Source: Pseudonocardia halophobica (lineage in GTDB: Bacteria > Actinomycetota > Actinomycetes > Mycobacteriales > Pseudonocardiaceae). From it: DNA of 64,000 nt. A model generated the notes under the pieces. It did not search any database and was not told the origin of the DNA. It saw only the letters and a list, made by a program, of their open reading frames with translations. Position 1 is the stretch's first letter, and each line of letters starts with the position of its first letter. The DNA lies in assembly GCF_027922425.1 (NCBI RefSeq), contig NZ_BSFQ01000004.1, positions 256,464-320,463 on the forward strand. The letters run 5' to 3'. Of the stretch, positions 50,859-60,806 are shown piece after piece. The translations under genes were made by a program, and so were the position numbers.

Positions 50859-53006
50859 ATGCCCAGTCGCATCCGCAGGCGCGGGAGCGGTTTCTCCCTC
50901 GGCAAGTTCGTCGTCGCCGTGGTGGTGCTCGCGACGTTCGTCGCCGTGCTCCTCCTCAACGGCGTCCTGACCGCGAAGACCTCCTCCGACGCGGAGGGCC
51001 ACCTCCAGCGGGGTCCGGACGACCAGGTGCCCGTCGCCGTGCACGACGGCGGGTCGGCGATCGACACCATCCACGACCCCGTCCGCACCCTGAGCTACCC
51101 GGCGAAGACGATCGCCCTGACCTTCGACGACGGCCCGGACCCCGAGTGGACGCCGCAGATCCTCGAGGTCCTGGAGAAGTACCAGGTCCCGGGCACGTTC
51201 TTCGTGCTCGGCTCGCTGGCCGCGCAGCACCCCGACCTGGTCCGGGAGATGCGCGCCACCGGGTCCGAGATCGGGTTGCACACCTTCACGCACCCGAACC
51301 TGGCCGAGGCGTCGACGAACCGGATCGACCGCGAGCTGACCCTCACCCAGCTGGCTCTCGCGGGCGCCACGGGCGAGATCTCGTACCTCGTGCGGCCGCC
51401 GTACTCCTCGCGCTCCGACGCGCTCACCAACAACGAGTACGAGGTCGTGCGGGAGCTCGGCGAGCGCGGGTACGTCACGGCGCTGACCGACTTCGACAGC
51501 CGCGACTGGGAGCGCAAGGGCGTCGAGGTCATCGAGAAGGCCTCCACTCCGAGCTCCGACGCCGGCGGCGCGCTGCTGCTGCACGACGCCGGCGGCGACC
51601 GGACGCAGACCGTCGCCGCGCTGGACCGGCTGATCCCGCAGCTGCAGGCGCAGGGCTGGCGGTTCACCACGGTGAGCGAGGGCCTGGGCCTGCCGACGGC
51701 GAACACGCCGGCCGACACCTGGGACCGCGTCTTCGGCACGATCCTGGTCGGCGCCGCGGGCGTCTCCACCTACATCGTCCGTGGGCTGGAGTGGCTGCTC
51801 CTGCTGGTCGGCGCGCTGGTCGTCGCGCGGCTGGCGATCATGGTCGTGGTCGCCCGCCGGCACGCGAAGCAGAGCCGCCTCGCCACCCGCAGCCGCAGCG
51901 GCCCGTGGTTCACCGACCCCGTGTCCGTCGTGGTGCCCGCCTACAACGAGAAGGAGTGCATCGAGCACACGGTGCGCTCGCTGGTCGCGAGCGACCATCC
52001 CGTCGAGATCATCGTGGTCGACGACGGCTCGACGGACGGGACGCCGGACATCGTCGAGCGACTCGGCCTGCCCGGGGTGCGCGTGCTCCGGCAGCCCAAC
52101 GGCGGCAAGCCGGCGGCGCTGAACGCCGGCATCCGGGCGGCGCGCCACGAGATCGTCGTGATGATCGACGGCGACACCGTCTTCGAGCCGACGACGGTCG
52201 GGACCCTGGTGCAGCCCTTCGTCCGGCCCGAGGTCGGCGCAGTGGCGGGCAACGCGAAGGTCGCCAACCGGCGCAGCCTGGTGTCGCGCTGGCAGCACAT
52301 CGAGTACGTGATGGGCTTCAACCTCGACCGCCGCGTCTACGACCTGTGGCGCTGCATGACCACCGTGCCCGGCGCGGTCGGCGCGTTCCGCCGCAGCGCC
52401 CTCCTCGAGGTCGGCGGCGTCAGTGACGACACCCTCGCCGAGGACACGGACCTCACGATGGCGCTGTGCCGGGCCGGCTGGCGCGTGGTCTACGAGGAGC
52501 GCGCCCGCGCCTGGACCGAGGCGCCGGGCACCCTGGGGCAGCTGTGGCGGCAGCGCTACCGCTGGAGCTACGGGACCATCCAGTCGATGTGGAAGCACCG
52601 GGCGTCGGTCGTGGCGCGCGGGCCGGCGGGACACTTCGGCCGCGTCGGACTGCTGAACATCGCGCTGTTCCAGGTGGTGCTGCCGCTGCTCGCGCCGCTG
52701 GTCGACGTGTTCCTGGTCTACGGCCTGTTCTTCCTCGACCCCGTGACCACGCTGGTGGCCTGGGGCGGCGTGCAGCTCATCCAGCTGTTCGCCGCGGTCT
52801 ACGCGTTCCGGCTGGAGCGCGAGAAGATCGGCGTGCTGTGGCTGCTGCCCTTCCAGCAGATCGTCTACCGGCAGCTGATGTACGCGGTGCTCATCCAGTC
52901 GATCATGACCGCCCTGGCGGGCATCCGGCTGAAGTGGCAGAAGCTGCGCCGCACCGGCGACTTCGGTGGCGCGCCCGTCGAGCGGACGGTGGGCGCAGGC
53001 CTGTAG
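50859..53006 (+). CDS. Polysaccharide deacetylase fused to family 2 glycosyltransferase
   Basis: A 715-residue bifunctional protein. After one N-terminal membrane segment (VVAVVVLATFVAVLLLNGVL) comes a NodB domain with TFDDGPDPEW (catalytic Asp, metal Asp), the metal-binding GLHTFTHPNL and the LRPPY-type YLVRPPYSS. Two membrane segments lead to a processive GT2 domain: VVVPAYNEKECIE, VVDDGSTDG, MIDGDTVFEP, AEDTDLTMAL and the QRYRW motif (WRQRYRWSYG). Three or more membrane segments follow. The layout suits synthesis and N-deacetylation of a beta-GlcNAc polymer (PNAG or chitooligomer), comparable to PgaC plus the deacetylase half of PgaB. The upstream GH18-like gene would supply the other PgaB half. 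Confidence 0.88.
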   Translation: MPSRIRRRGSGFSLGKFVVAVVVLATFVAVLLLNGVLTAKTSSDAEGHLQRGPDDQVPVAVHDGGSAIDTIHDPVRTLSYPAKTIALTFDDGPDPEWTPQILEVLEKYQVPGTFFVLGSLAAQHPDLVREMRATGSEIGLHTFTHPNLAEASTNRIDRELTLTQLALAGATGEISYLVRPPYSSRSDALTNNEYEVVRELGERGYVTALTDFDSRDWERKGVEVIEKASTPSSDAGGALLLHDAGGDRTQTVAALDRLIPQLQAQGWRFTTVSEGLGLPTANTPADTWDRVFGTILVGAAGVSTYIVRGLEWLLLLVGALVVARLAIMVVVARRHAKQSRLATRSRSGPWFTDPVSVVVPAYNEKECIEHTVRSLVASDHPVEIIVVDDGSTDGTPDIVERLGLPGVRVLRQPNGGKPAALNAGIRAARHEIVVMIDGDTVFEPTTVGTLVQPFVRPEVGAVAGNAKVANRRSLVSRWQHIEYVMGFNLDRRVYDLWRCMTTVPGAVGAFRRSALLEVGGVSDDTLAEDTDLTMALCRAGWRVVYEERARAWTEAPGTLGQLWRQRYRWSYGTIQSMWKHRASVVARGPAGHFGRVGLLNIALFQVVLPLLAPLVDVFLVYGLFFLDPVTTLVAWGGVQLIQLFAAVYAFRLEREKIGVLWLLPFQQIVYRQLMYAVLIQSIMTALAGIRLKWQKLRRTGDFGGAPVERTVGAGL

Positions 53007-53012
53007 TCCGTC

Positions 53013-53052
53013 GTGAGTGGCGATGGTCGCTCCAGCGACCATCGCCACTCAC
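53013..53052. terminator. Palindromic terminator between the GT2 gene and lipB
   Basis: Perfect 19-base arms (53013-53031 and 53034-53052, starting GTGAGTGGCGATGGTC) with a 2-base loop, between convergent genes. Its outer seven bases match those of the glnE terminator. Confidence 0.8.
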
Positions 53053-53056
53053 GGGC

Positions 53057-53818
53057 TCAGTGGAGCGAGGGGTGCAGCTGCAGGTCCAGGCCGGCGACGT
53101 CCGCAGCGACCGGGACCTCGCGCCGCGGGACCGCGTGCTCGCGGACCGGCAGGGCGCCCTCAAGGGCGGCGAGCACCGCGTCCGTGACGCCCGCCAGCAC
53201 CTCGTCCGTGGTCACCTCGCGGCCCAGCTCGGCGGACAACGAGGTCACGCCGGCGTCGGTGATCCCGCAGGGCACGATCCGGCCGAACTCGGCGAGGTCG
53301 GGGTCGCAGTTGAGGGCGAAGCCGTGCAACGTCACCCCGCCCTGCACCCGGACGCCGATGGCGGCGATCTTGCGCTCGGGGCGCAGGTCGTCGGCCGGGA
53401 GCCACACGCCGCTGCGGCCGTCGACCCGGCCGGCGGTGCTCACGCCGAGGCCGTGGCAGACCGCGATCAGGGCCTCCTCGAGCCGCCGCACGTAGTCGAC
53501 GACGTCGAGGGGCTCGCCGAGCGAGACGATCGGGTAGCCGACGAGCTGGCCCGGGCCGTGCCAGGTGATCCGGCCGCCGCGGTCGACGTCGATGACGGGG
53601 CTGCCGTCCGTGGGACGGTCCTCGGGGCGGGTCCGCTTGCCCGCGGTGTACACCGACGGGTGCTCGAGGAGCATGAGCACGTCCGGTCCGGTCCCGGCGC
53701 GCCGCGCCTCGGCGTTGGCGCGCTGGACGTCCCAGGCGGTGAGGTAGTCGACCGTGCCGAGCAGGTCCACCCGAACGGGGTTGGGGGAGCGGCGGCACGA
53801 GGTTCCCTGGCTGGCCAC
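53057..53818 (-). CDS. lipB: Lipoyl(octanoyl) transferase LipB
   Basis: Transfers octanoate from acyl carrier protein to lipoyl domains; LipA then inserts sulfur. The 253-residue product has the family motif [18 protein letters not shown] and the catalytic Cys in [14 protein letters not shown] with the partner Lys region preceding it ([20 protein letters not shown]). The length is typical of actinobacterial LipB. GTG 53818 has TACCCT 6 bases upstream and no ribosome site. lipA is 5 kb away, separated by the second exopolysaccharide operon. Confidence 0.95.
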   Translation of the reverse strand: MASQGTSCRRSPNPVRVDLLGTVDYLTAWDVQRANAEARRAGTGPDVLMLLEHPSVYTAGKRTRPEDRPTDGSPVIDVDRGGRITWHGPGQLVGYPIVSLGEPLDVVDYVRRLEEALIAVCHGLGVSTAGRVDGRSGVWLPADDLRPERKIAAIGVRVQGGVTLHGFALNCDPDLAEFGRIVPCGITDAGVTSLSAELGREVTTDEVLAGVTDAVLAALEGALPVREHAVPRREVPVAADVAGLDLQLHPSLH

Positions 53819-53824
53819 CGGCCC

Positions 53825-53830
53825 AGGGTA
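53825..53830 (-). promoter_or_regulatory. -10 box of lipB
   Basis: Minus-strand TACCCT, 6 bases before GTG 53818. Confidence 0.5.
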
Positions 53831-53892
53831 CGCCCGCGTTCCGGAGCGGCAGGGCGGGCGTGGCCACACCACAGGGACCTCACACCCGGCGC

Positions 53893-55122
53893 TCATGTCA
53901 GGGCGCGCAGCACCTCCGCGGCCGCCCGCCGCCCGCTGACCAGGGCGCCCTGGGTCGACGGGGTGTCCCGGTGGTCCCCGCACACGAAAAGTCCGTCGCC
54001 GAGCGCGACCCCGCTGCGCAGCGGGCGGCCGGGGAGGAAGGCGGGCAGCGCCCCGCGGATCTCGGCGAGGTGCACGAGCTCCCACCGGTAGGTGCCGGTG
54101 CCGTAGATCCGGGCCAGCTCGCGGCGCACCTCGGGCTCGGGGATCGCCGGGCCGACGACCGTCGAGGACACCAGCGGGCGGCCGGAGGCCGAGTACTCCG
54201 GGGCCGCCGGCGTGAGGACGACGGTGTTGGCGACGGGCCCGCCGGTCCCGTCGAGGTGCAGGACCGGCTCGTCGGCCGGGGGCTCCGGCATGGTGTGGTA
54301 CCAGGTCGTGAGCGTTCTGGTCTCCGGTGCGGTGACGCCGGGGAGCAGCCGCGCGGCGGTCGCCGCGTCCGTCGCGACGACCACGGCGCGGGCGGTGACC
54401 TCGCCGGCCGCCGTCCGGACGACCGGGGTGGGCCCGCCGGTCACGGCCTCGACCGGGGTGTCCAGCCGGACCGGCACCCCGACGGCCAGGCGCCGGGGGA
54501 GGGCCTCCATGCCGTCGGCCGGCACGAAGACCCGGCCGAGCGCGAAGCTCCGCCACACCAGCCGGACGAAGCCCTCGCTCGTCGCGAGCTCGCGGTCGGC
54601 GAGCACGCCCGAGAGGAAGGGCCGCAGGAAGGTCTCGGTGGCCGTGCCGCCCAGCCCGGCGGCGGCCAGGTCCGCGGCCGCCGACCGGGCCGTGCGGAGG
54701 GCGGTGCGGCCCGGCGGGGTGCCGAGCACCCGGGCGGTCCACGCGGCGAGTTTCGCCAGGTCTGCGGGCGGGAGCGCGCGCAGCGAGGCGGGCGCCGCGG
54801 TGGGGGTGCGCAGTGGGTTGACGAACCGGCGAAGCGAGCCGTCGGCGGCCCGGATCGCGGCGCCCGGGACGAACGGCCGCATGGCCAGCGACTCCGGCCC
54901 GTCCGGCCCGAGGACCGTGCGCAACGCGGGATAGGCGGTGTTGAGGACCTGGAACCCGCGGTCGCAGCGGAAGCCGTCGACGACGTCCGTCGCGATCCGG
55001 CCGCCGACCCGGTCGGCGGCCTCGAGGACCGTCACGTCGAGCCCGCGGCGGCGCAGGATCCGCGCGGCCCGCAGCCCGGCGACCCCCGCCCCGACGACGG
55101 CGACGTCCGTGTCGGTGCTCAT
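53893..55122 (-). CDS. FAD-dependent amine-oxidase-like oxidoreductase
   Basis: A 409-residue flavoprotein. The dinucleotide-binding motif [19 protein letters not shown] starts at residue 7, followed by [20 protein letters not shown], typical of protoporphyrinogen oxidase, phytoene desaturase and amine oxidase relatives. The C-terminal FAD motif is [18 protein letters not shown]. The substrate is unknown. Its start overlaps the stop of the TIGR01777 gene by four bases (ATGA), so both are in one operon and may act on the same compound or in the same repair pathway. Confidence 0.85.
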   Translation of the reverse strand: MSTDTDVAVVGAGVAGLRAARILRRRGLDVTVLEAADRVGGRIATDVVDGFRCDRGFQVLNTAYPALRTVLGPDGPESLAMRPFVPGAAIRAADGSLRRFVNPLRTPTAAPASLRALPPADLAKLAAWTARVLGTPPGRTALRTARSAAADLAAAGLGGTATETFLRPFLSGVLADRELATSEGFVRLVWRSFALGRVFVPADGMEALPRRLAVGVPVRLDTPVEAVTGGPTPVVRTAAGEVTARAVVVATDAATAARLLPGVTAPETRTLTTWYHTMPEPPADEPVLHLDGTGGPVANTVVLTPAAPEYSASGRPLVSSTVVGPAIPEPEVRRELARIYGTGTYRWELVHLAEIRGALPAFLPGRPLRSGVALGDGLFVCGDHRDTPSTQGALVSGRRAAAEVLRALT

Positions 55123-56009
55123 GCCCGGACGGCGGCGGAGAGCGCGTCGGCGAGGGTGGTGTGCCGGAACGTGAAGCCGGCCCCGAGCAACGCCCGCGGC
55201 ACCGCACGCTGCGAGTACAGCAGCATCTCCCGGCCCATGTCGCCGAGCACGGTGCTCACCGCGAAGGCCGGGACGACCAGCGGCGCGGGCCGCCCGACGG
55301 CGCTCGCGAGGGTCTGGGTCAGGACCTTGTTGGTCACGGGGGCGGGCCCGGTGACGTTGACCGGGCCGCTCAGCGCGTCGTTCTCGACGGCGAACCGGAT
55401 GGCCGAGACCTCGTCGTCGAGCGAGACCCAGGGCATGTACTGCTCGCCGCTGCCGATCCGCGCGCCCAGGAACGCCTTCCACACCGGGCGCATCAGCGCC
55501 AGCAGCCCGCCCGACGGCGACAGGACCAGCCCCGTGCGCAGCCGGACCACACGGGCGCCGGCGTCCGCGGCCGGGGCGGTGGCGGCCTCCCAGTCCCGGC
55601 AGACCTCGGCCAGGAACCCCTCGCCCGACGGCGCGGACTCGTCGATCTCGTCCGGCCCGGCGTCGCCGTAGTAGCCGACCGCGGAGCCGCTGACGAAGGC
55701 CGGGACGCCGGCCCGGGCGACGGCGGTGGCCAGCACCTCGGTCGGGACGTTGCGGCTGTCCCGGATGGCCTGCTTGCGCGCGCCGCTCCACGGCCGGTCG
55801 GCGATCCCGACGCCGCCGAGGCTCACCACGGCGTCGGCCCCGTCGAGGGCGCCCTCGTCGATCGCGCCCGACGGCGGGTCCCAGCCGCGCTCGTCCGGGG
55901 CCGACGGGGCGCGGCGGACCAGCCGCACGACCTCGTGGCCCGCCTCCCGGAGGCCGGCGACCAGGGCGGTTCCGATCAGGCCGGACGAACCGGCGACGAC
56001 GACGCGCAC
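55119..56009 (-). CDS. TIGR01777 family NAD-dependent epimerase (YfcH/SulA-like)
   Basis: A 296-residue SDR-type protein. The Rossmann motif is [18 protein letters not shown], followed by VVRLVRR (NADP-type Arg), [21 protein letters not shown] and the C-terminal DUF1731 block ([19 protein letters not shown]). It corresponds to Rv2216 in the mycobacterial lipB-dlaT neighbourhood. The function is unsettled; homologues are linked to cell-division and redox phenotypes. GTG 56009 has AAGGAT 7 bases upstream. The FAD oxidoreductase gene overlaps its end. Confidence 0.9.
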   Translation of the reverse strand: MRVVVAGSSGLIGTALVAGLREAGHEVVRLVRRAPSAPDERGWDPPSGAIDEGALDGADAVVSLGGVGIADRPWSGARKQAIRDSRNVPTEVLATAVARAGVPAFVSGSAVGYYGDAGPDEIDESAPSGEGFLAEVCRDWEAATAPAADAGARVVRLRTGLVLSPSGGLLALMRPVWKAFLGARIGSGEQYMPWVSLDDEVSAIRFAVENDALSGPVNVTGPAPVTNKVLTQTLASAVGRPAPLVVPAFAVSTVLGDMGREMLLYSQRAVPRALLGAGFTFRHTTLADALSAAVRA

Positions 56010-56016
56010 GGCCCGG

Positions 56017-56022
56017 ATCCTT
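56017..56022 (-). promoter_or_regulatory. Putative -10 box of the TIGR01777 gene
   Basis: Minus-strand AAGGAT, exactly 7 bases before GTG 56009. Confidence 0.4.
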
Positions 56023-56080
56023 CCGAACCCGGCCGGAGCGCGCGACCCGGGCACGCCGACACGGGTGCGTGAGAACGGCC

Positions 56081-56110
56081 GGAGGGGCCCGCGACCTGCG
56101 GGACCCCTCC
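56081..56110. terminator. Hairpin downstream of the dihydrolipoyl acyltransferase gene
   Basis: Near-perfect inverted repeat with arms GGAGGGGCCCGC and GCGGGACCCCTCC (one bulged base), 22 bases past the stop on the minus strand. Confidence 0.65.
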
Positions 56111-56132
56111 GGGTGTGACGTTGCGGCGGGCG

Positions 56133-57953
56133 TCAGAGGCCGAGCTCGGCCTCGAACGCACCCTCCTCGAGCCGGGCGCGGATCGCGCTGACGAACCGGC
56201 CGGCGTCGGCGCCGTCGACGATCCGGTGGTCGTAGGTCAGCGGCAGGTAGCAGACGGACCGCACGGCGATGACGTCCTCGCCGTCCGGGCCCGCCACGAC
56301 CTTCGGCTCCTTCGCGATCGCGCCAGTGCCGAGGATCGCGACCTGCGGCTGGTTGATGATCGGCGTGTCGAACAGCGCGCCGGCGCTGCCGATGTTGGTG
56401 ATCGTGAAGGTCCCGCCGGACAGCTCGTCGGGCTTGATCGTGTTGTTGCGGGTGCGGGCCGCGACGTCGGCGATCTTGCGGGCGATGCCGGCCAGCGACA
56501 GGTCCTCGGCGTTCTTGATCACCGGGACGAGCAGGCCGCGCGGGGTGTCGACGGCGATCGCCAGGTGGACGTTGCCGTGGTACTCGATCTGCTTGCCGTC
56601 CTCGGAGATCGAGGCGTTGACGGCCGGGAAGGCCTTGAGGGCCTCGACCGTGGCCTTCGCGAAGAACGGCAGGTAGGTGAGCTTGACGCCCTCGCGCTGC
56701 TCGAAGGCCGCCTTCGCCCGGGCCCGCAGCTTGGCGATCCGGGTGACGTCGACCTCCTGGACGGTGGTCAGCTGCGCCGAGACCTTGAGCGACTCGGTCA
56801 TGCGCTGGGCGATGACCTGACGCAGGCGCGGCATCTTCACCGTGGTGCCCGGCTGCGGCCCGTCGGCGGCGCGCGACGGCACCGTCGTGGGCTCCTTCGG
56901 GGCACTGGTCGGGGCGCTCGGCGCGGCGGCGGCCGGCTGCTGCGGGGCCGCGGCGGGCTCCGGGGCCTTGGCAGACTCGGCGGCGGCCAGGACGTCCTGC
57001 TTGCGGATGCGGCCGCCGACGCCCGAGCCCTCGAGGGTGTCGAGGTCCACGCCGTGCTCCGCGGCCAGCTTGCGGACCAGCGGGGTGACGTACGGCGGGG
57101 CGGAGGTGCCCTTGGTCTCGGCCTTCCCGTTGCCCGACGGGGCCGGCGCGGTCTCGGCGGCGCGGGCGGTGTCCTCGGTCTCCGGCTTCGCCGGCTCCGG
57201 CGCGGCCTGCTCCTCCTTGACCGGCTCCTTGGGGGCCTCCTGCTTCGGGGCCTCCTCCTGCTTCGGGGCCTCCTGCTTCGGGGGCTCCGGCGTCGGCTCC
57301 TCGGCCTGGGCGGGCGCGGCGTCGGCGTCGCCGATGACGGCGAGCTGGCCGCCGACCTCGACGGTGTCGTCCTCGCCGACGGACAGCTCGAGGACCGTGC
57401 CGGCGACCGGCGACGGGATCTCGGTGTCGACCTTGTCGGTGGAGACCTCGAGCAGCGGCTCGTCGACCTCGACGCTGTCGCCGACCTGCTTGAGCCAGCG
57501 GGTCACGGTGCCCTCGGTGACCGACTCGCCGAGCTCGGGCATGGTGACCGGGGTGCCACCGCCGGAGGACTTGCCGGTCGAGGCCTTCGGGGCCTCCTGC
57601 GGCTCCTCGGCCTGCGGCGCCTCCTGCGGCTCCTCGGCGGGCTCCGGCTCGGGCTCCGGCTCGGCGGCCTCGGACTGCGGCTGGGCCTCGGGCTGCGCGG
57701 ACCCCTCGTCGGAGCCGGCGTCGCCGATGACGGCGAGCTCGCCGCCGACCTCGACGGTCTCGTCCTCACCGGCGACGATCTTCTGCAGCACGCCGGCGAC
57801 CGGGGACGGGATCTCGGTGTCGACCTTGTCGGTGGAGACCTCGAGCAGCGGCTCGTCGACCTCGACGGTGTCGCCCTCCGCCTTGAGCCAGCGGGTGACG
57901 GTGCCTTCGGTGACGCTCTCACCGAGGGCGGGCATCTGGACGGAGAAGGCCAT
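56133..57953 (-). CDS. dlaT: Dihydrolipoyl acyltransferase E2 (DlaT/SucB-like), two lipoyl domains
   Basis: E2 core of a 2-oxoacid dehydrogenase complex, 606 residues. It has two N-terminal lipoyl domains (about 1-80 and 135-215), each with the lipoylated Lys in [12 protein letters not shown] and nearly identical sequences. Pro/Glu/Ala-rich linkers follow, then a peripheral-subunit-binding domain ([19 protein letters not shown]) and the catalytic domain with [13 protein letters not shown]. Often labelled SucB, but in mycobacteria and corynebacteria 2-oxoglutarate dehydrogenase has its E2 activity fused to E1, and the homologue DlaT serves pyruvate dehydrogenase. lpdA lies 50 bases upstream; lipA and lipB lipoylate it. 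Confidence 0.93.
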   Translation of the reverse strand: MAFSVQMPALGESVTEGTVTRWLKAEGDTVEVDEPLLEVSTDKVDTEIPSPVAGVLQKIVAGEDETVEVGGELAVIGDAGSDEGSAQPEAQPQSEAAEPEPEPEPAEEPQEAPQAEEPQEAPKASTGKSSGGGTPVTMPELGESVTEGTVTRWLKQVGDSVEVDEPLLEVSTDKVDTEIPSPVAGTVLELSVGEDDTVEVGGQLAVIGDADAAPAQAEEPTPEPPKQEAPKQEEAPKQEAPKEPVKEEQAAPEPAKPETEDTARAAETAPAPSGNGKAETKGTSAPPYVTPLVRKLAAEHGVDLDTLEGSGVGGRIRKQDVLAAAESAKAPEPAAAPQQPAAAAPSAPTSAPKEPTTVPSRAADGPQPGTTVKMPRLRQVIAQRMTESLKVSAQLTTVQEVDVTRIAKLRARAKAAFEQREGVKLTYLPFFAKATVEALKAFPAVNASISEDGKQIEYHGNVHLAIAVDTPRGLLVPVIKNAEDLSLAGIARKIADVAARTRNNTIKPDELSGGTFTITNIGSAGALFDTPIINQPQVAILGTGAIAKEPKVVAGPDGEDVIAVRSVCYLPLTYDHRIVDGADAGRFVSAIRARLEEGAFEAELGL

Positions 57954-58003
57954 GTCTGCTCGGATCCTCTTTCGACGTGCGGTGGTGTGGTCCGTTCGGG
58001 ACC

Positions 58004-59374
58004 TCAGCCGTGGGTGTGCAGGGGTTTGCCGGCCAGGGCGAGGTGTGCCTCGCCGAACGCCTCGTTCTGGGTGGGGTGGGCGTGGACGAGCGGGGCGACG
58101 TCGCCGGGCTCGGCTTCCCAGTTGTAGACGAGCTGGGCCTCGCCGATGAGTTCGCCGACGCGGGCGCCGACCATGTGGATCCCGACCACCGGGCCGTCCT
58201 TCGCGCGGACCAGCTTGATCGCGCCGGAGGTCTGCAGGATCTGCGACTTGCCGTTGCCGCCGAGGTCGTAGGTCAGGGTCTCGATCTCGCCGAACTTGTC
58301 CTTGGCCTGGGCCTCGGTGAGCCCGACGGAGGCGACCTCGGGCTCGCAGTAGGTGACCCGGGGGATGCCGGCCTCGTCGATCGGGGCCGGGTCGAGCCCC
58401 GCGATGTCCTCGGCCACGAAGATGCCCTGCTGGAAACCGCGGTGGGCCAGCTGCAGGCCCGCGACGATGTCGCCGACGGCGTACACGCCGTCGAGGTTGG
58501 TGCGGAGCCGCTCGTCGGCGGTGACGAACCCGCGCTCCATGGCCAGCCCGGCCTCCTCGTAGCCGTGGCCGGTGGTGTTCGGGCCGCGGCCGACCGCGAC
58601 GAGCAGCAGGTCGGCCTCGATCTCCTCGCCGGACTCCAGGGAGACGGTGACGGTGTCGTTGACCTGCTTGGCCCCGGTGAACTTGACCCCGGTCTTGGCG
58701 GTGATCTTGCGGCGGCGGAAGGCGCGTTCGAGGAGCTTGGAGGCGAACTCGTCCTCGTTGGGCACCAGCCGGGGCAGGGCCTCGACGACGGTGACCTCGG
58801 CGCCGAAGGAGCGCCACACGGAGGCGAACTCGACGCCGATCACGCCGCCGCCGAGCACGACGACCCGCTGCGGGACGTCGTCGAGGGTCAGGGCCTGGTC
58901 GGAGGTGATGACGCGGCCGCCGATCTCCAGCCCGGGCAGGGTCTTCGAGTAGGAGCCGGTGGCCAGCACGACGTTCTGCCCGGTGTAGGTGGTGCCGTCC
59001 ACCTCGACCGACTTCGGTCCGACGAAGGTGCCGGCGCCCTCGACGAGCTCGATCTTGCGGGACTTCACCAGGCCCTGCAGGCCCTTGTAGAGGCGGCCGA
59101 CGACGCCGTCCTTGTAGGTGTTGACCCCGGTCATGTCGATGCCGACCAGCTGGGAGAGCACGCCGACCTTGGCTCCGTCCCGGGCGGCGTCGGCGACCTC
59201 GGCCGCGTGGAGCAGGGCCTTGGTGGGGATGCAGCCGCGGTGCAGGCAGGTGCCGCCGAGCTTGTCCTTCTCGACCAGCACCACCGACATGCCCAGCTCG
59301 GCGGCCCGCAGGGCGCACGCGTAACCACCGGAGCCACCGCCGAGGATCACCAGATCGGCAGTCCGTTCGGGCAC
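58004..59374 (-). CDS. lpdA: Dihydrolipoyl dehydrogenase (E3)
   Basis: Reoxidises the dihydrolipoyl groups of the E2 subunit with NAD. The 456-residue flavoprotein has the FAD motif [20 protein letters not shown], the redox disulfide [13 protein letters not shown], the NAD motif [16 protein letters not shown] and the C-terminal His-Glu pair in [14 protein letters not shown], all intact. The GTG at 59374 follows GAGGAG. The E2 gene begins 50 bases downstream on the same strand, so E3 and E2 are made together. Confidence 0.94.
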   Translation of the reverse strand: MPERTADLVILGGGSGGYACALRAAELGMSVVLVEKDKLGGTCLHRGCIPTKALLHAAEVADAARDGAKVGVLSQLVGIDMTGVNTYKDGVVGRLYKGLQGLVKSRKIELVEGAGTFVGPKSVEVDGTTYTGQNVVLATGSYSKTLPGLEIGGRVITSDQALTLDDVPQRVVVLGGGVIGVEFASVWRSFGAEVTVVEALPRLVPNEDEFASKLLERAFRRRKITAKTGVKFTGAKQVNDTVTVSLESGEEIEADLLLVAVGRGPNTTGHGYEEAGLAMERGFVTADERLRTNLDGVYAVGDIVAGLQLAHRGFQQGIFVAEDIAGLDPAPIDEAGIPRVTYCEPEVASVGLTEAQAKDKFGEIETLTYDLGGNGKSQILQTSGAIKLVRAKDGPVVGIHMVGARVGELIGEAQLVYNWEAEPGDVAPLVHAHPTQNEAFGEAHLALAGKPLHTHG

Positions 59375-59527
59375 GTCGGTTCTCCTCACTCGCGGCGTCG
59401 GTGACCCGGTGCTCCTTCCGGGCGGCCCCATCTTGTCACTCGGCGACCGCAGTCGCTGGAACAGGTCCGGGAGAAATCCGGACAGGTCGCGCGTTGGGTG
59501 GGTGACGCCGAGAGCAGCGGAGGGCTC

Positions 59528-59881
59528 ATGGGACTGTTCGGCCGCAAGCGCGCCGGTGGGCGGCGTGGTGCCGCGGCCGAGGACGCCGAGCACCTGCGCG
59601 CCTGGACGGCGGTGCGCGAGGGCGTGGAGGCGTTCGTCGAGCCCCGTACCGCCGTGACCGAGACGACGATGATCCTCGTGGCCAAGGACGGGGAGTGGAC
59701 GCGGCGCCGGGTCGCCGGTCCGGACGGTGCCCGCAAGCTCGCGCGGTCGCTGCGGATCCCGGTCTACGACGTCCAGATCGTCGGCTACCCGAAGCGGATG
59801 CGCGACCACGACGCCCGGCAACGGGTGCTGCGCGAGCGGGAGCGCCGGCGGGGGCTGGGGGAGCTCGGCGGCTACAGCTAG
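59528..59881 (+). CDS. Small conserved protein of unknown function
   Basis: A 117-residue soluble protein (MGLFGRKRAGGRRG, then VTETTMILVAKDGEWTRRRV and LRIPVYDVQIVGYPKRMRDH). The central part looks like a small alpha/beta domain. It is found near lpd/sucB genes in related actinobacteria, as I recall, sometimes under the unsupported label oxidoreductase. ATG 59528 follows GGAGGG by 4-5 bases; the open frame extends to 59498. It ends 3 bases before the convergent SDR stop. Confidence 0.65.
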   Translation: MGLFGRKRAGGRRGAAAEDAEHLRAWTAVREGVEAFVEPRTAVTETTMILVAKDGEWTRRRVAGPDGARKLARSLRIPVYDVQIVGYPKRMRDHDARQRVLRERERRRGLGELGGYS

Positions 59882-59884
59882 CTC

Positions 59885-60694
59885 CTACCGAGTCTTGCGG
59901 GCGCCGATCGCCTGCATCACGGGAGCGGCGCGCAGCAGCGGGCCGGGGGCCAGGGCGGTCAGCCGCATCATCGCGCCGCGCCAGCCCGGGACCGTCTTGT
60001 AGACGCGCCCGGTGCCGAACAGCCCGACCAGCTCGGTGGCCACGCGGTCCGGGGTGAGCAGCACACCGGACCGGACGAGCGCCCGCGCCCGCGGTTCCAT
60101 CGTGTCGAGCAGGGCCGTCGCGACGCCGTCGGGGTTGATCGCGTGCACCCGGATCCCGTCCGCCCGCACCTCGGCCGACAGCGCGGAGGCGAGGGAGAGC
60201 ACGGCGGCCTTCGTCGCGGCGTAGAGCGAGAGGCCCGGCACGGGCCCGAGCCCGGACAGCGAGGCGGTGATCGCGAGGTCGCCCCCGCCGCCCTGCTCGC
60301 GGAACGCGGCGATCGCGGCGCGCGAGCCCCACACCGGGCCCAGCAGGTTGATCTCGACCAGGGCCCGGGCCTCGGCGTCGGTCAGCTCGGCCAGCGGGCC
60401 GCCGGTGCCGACGCCGGCGTTGCTCACCCACGCGCCGAGGGGCGCCAGCTCACGGGCGCGGGCGGCGACGGCGTGCGCGGCGGCCGGGTCGGTGACGTCG
60501 TAGGCGGCGGACTCGCCGCCGATCTCCGCGGCCGTCGCCTTCGCCGCGGTCTCGTCGACGTCGGTCACCAGGACGCGGTAGCCGCGCCCGGCGAGCTCGC
60601 GGGCGATCGCCGCGCCGATGCCGCGCGCGCCACCGGTGACGACGGCCGAGCGGGAGCCTGTGGGGACCGAGTGGGCGACACGGCGGCGGATCAC
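59885..60694 (-). CDS. Short-chain dehydrogenase/reductase
   Basis: A 269-residue classical SDR. The cofactor motif is VVTGGARGIGAAIA and the Asp at the end of the second strand (LVTDVDETAAK) favours NAD(H). The NAG motif is SNAGVGTGG, the catalytic Ser is in ITASLSGLG and Tyr-Lys in LYAATKAA. The C-terminal tail is basic and hydrophobic, perhaps membrane-associated. The substrate is unknown. It occupies the place of Rv2214c (which carries an SDR domain) in the mycobacterial order. GTG 60694 has TAAGGT exactly 7 bases upstream. Confidence 0.87.
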   Translation of the reverse strand: MIRRRVAHSVPTGSRSAVVTGGARGIGAAIARELAGRGYRVLVTDVDETAAKATAAEIGGESAAYDVTDPAAAHAVAARARELAPLGAWVSNAGVGTGGPLAELTDAEARALVEINLLGPVWGSRAAIAAFREQGGGGDLAITASLSGLGPVPGLSLYAATKAAVLSLASALSAEVRADGIRVHAINPDGVATALLDTMEPRARALVRSGVLLTPDRVATELVGLFGTGRVYKTVPGWRGAMMRLTALAPGPLLRAAPVMQAIGARKTR

Positions 60695-60701
60695 CGGCGT
60701 G

Positions 60702-60707
60702 ACCTTA
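60702..60707 (-). promoter_or_regulatory. -10 box for leaderless SDR mRNA
   Basis: Minus-strand TAAGGT, exactly 7 bases before GTG 60694. Confidence 0.55.
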
Positions 60708-60806
60708 CCCGCGGGTAGCTCTCGGGGGAGCCCCGAACGCCGATCCGGGGGATCACCGGATGTCCGGTCCGTCCCCGGCGGATGGACTCCGGGAGTGCCT
60801 CCCGCA

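Noticed and set aside
56133..57953. Labelling the E2 gene sucB of the 2-oxoglutarate dehydrogenase complex
   Set aside because: In related actinobacteria that complex has its E2 activity in the large Kgd/OdhA protein; the DlaT role is more likely.
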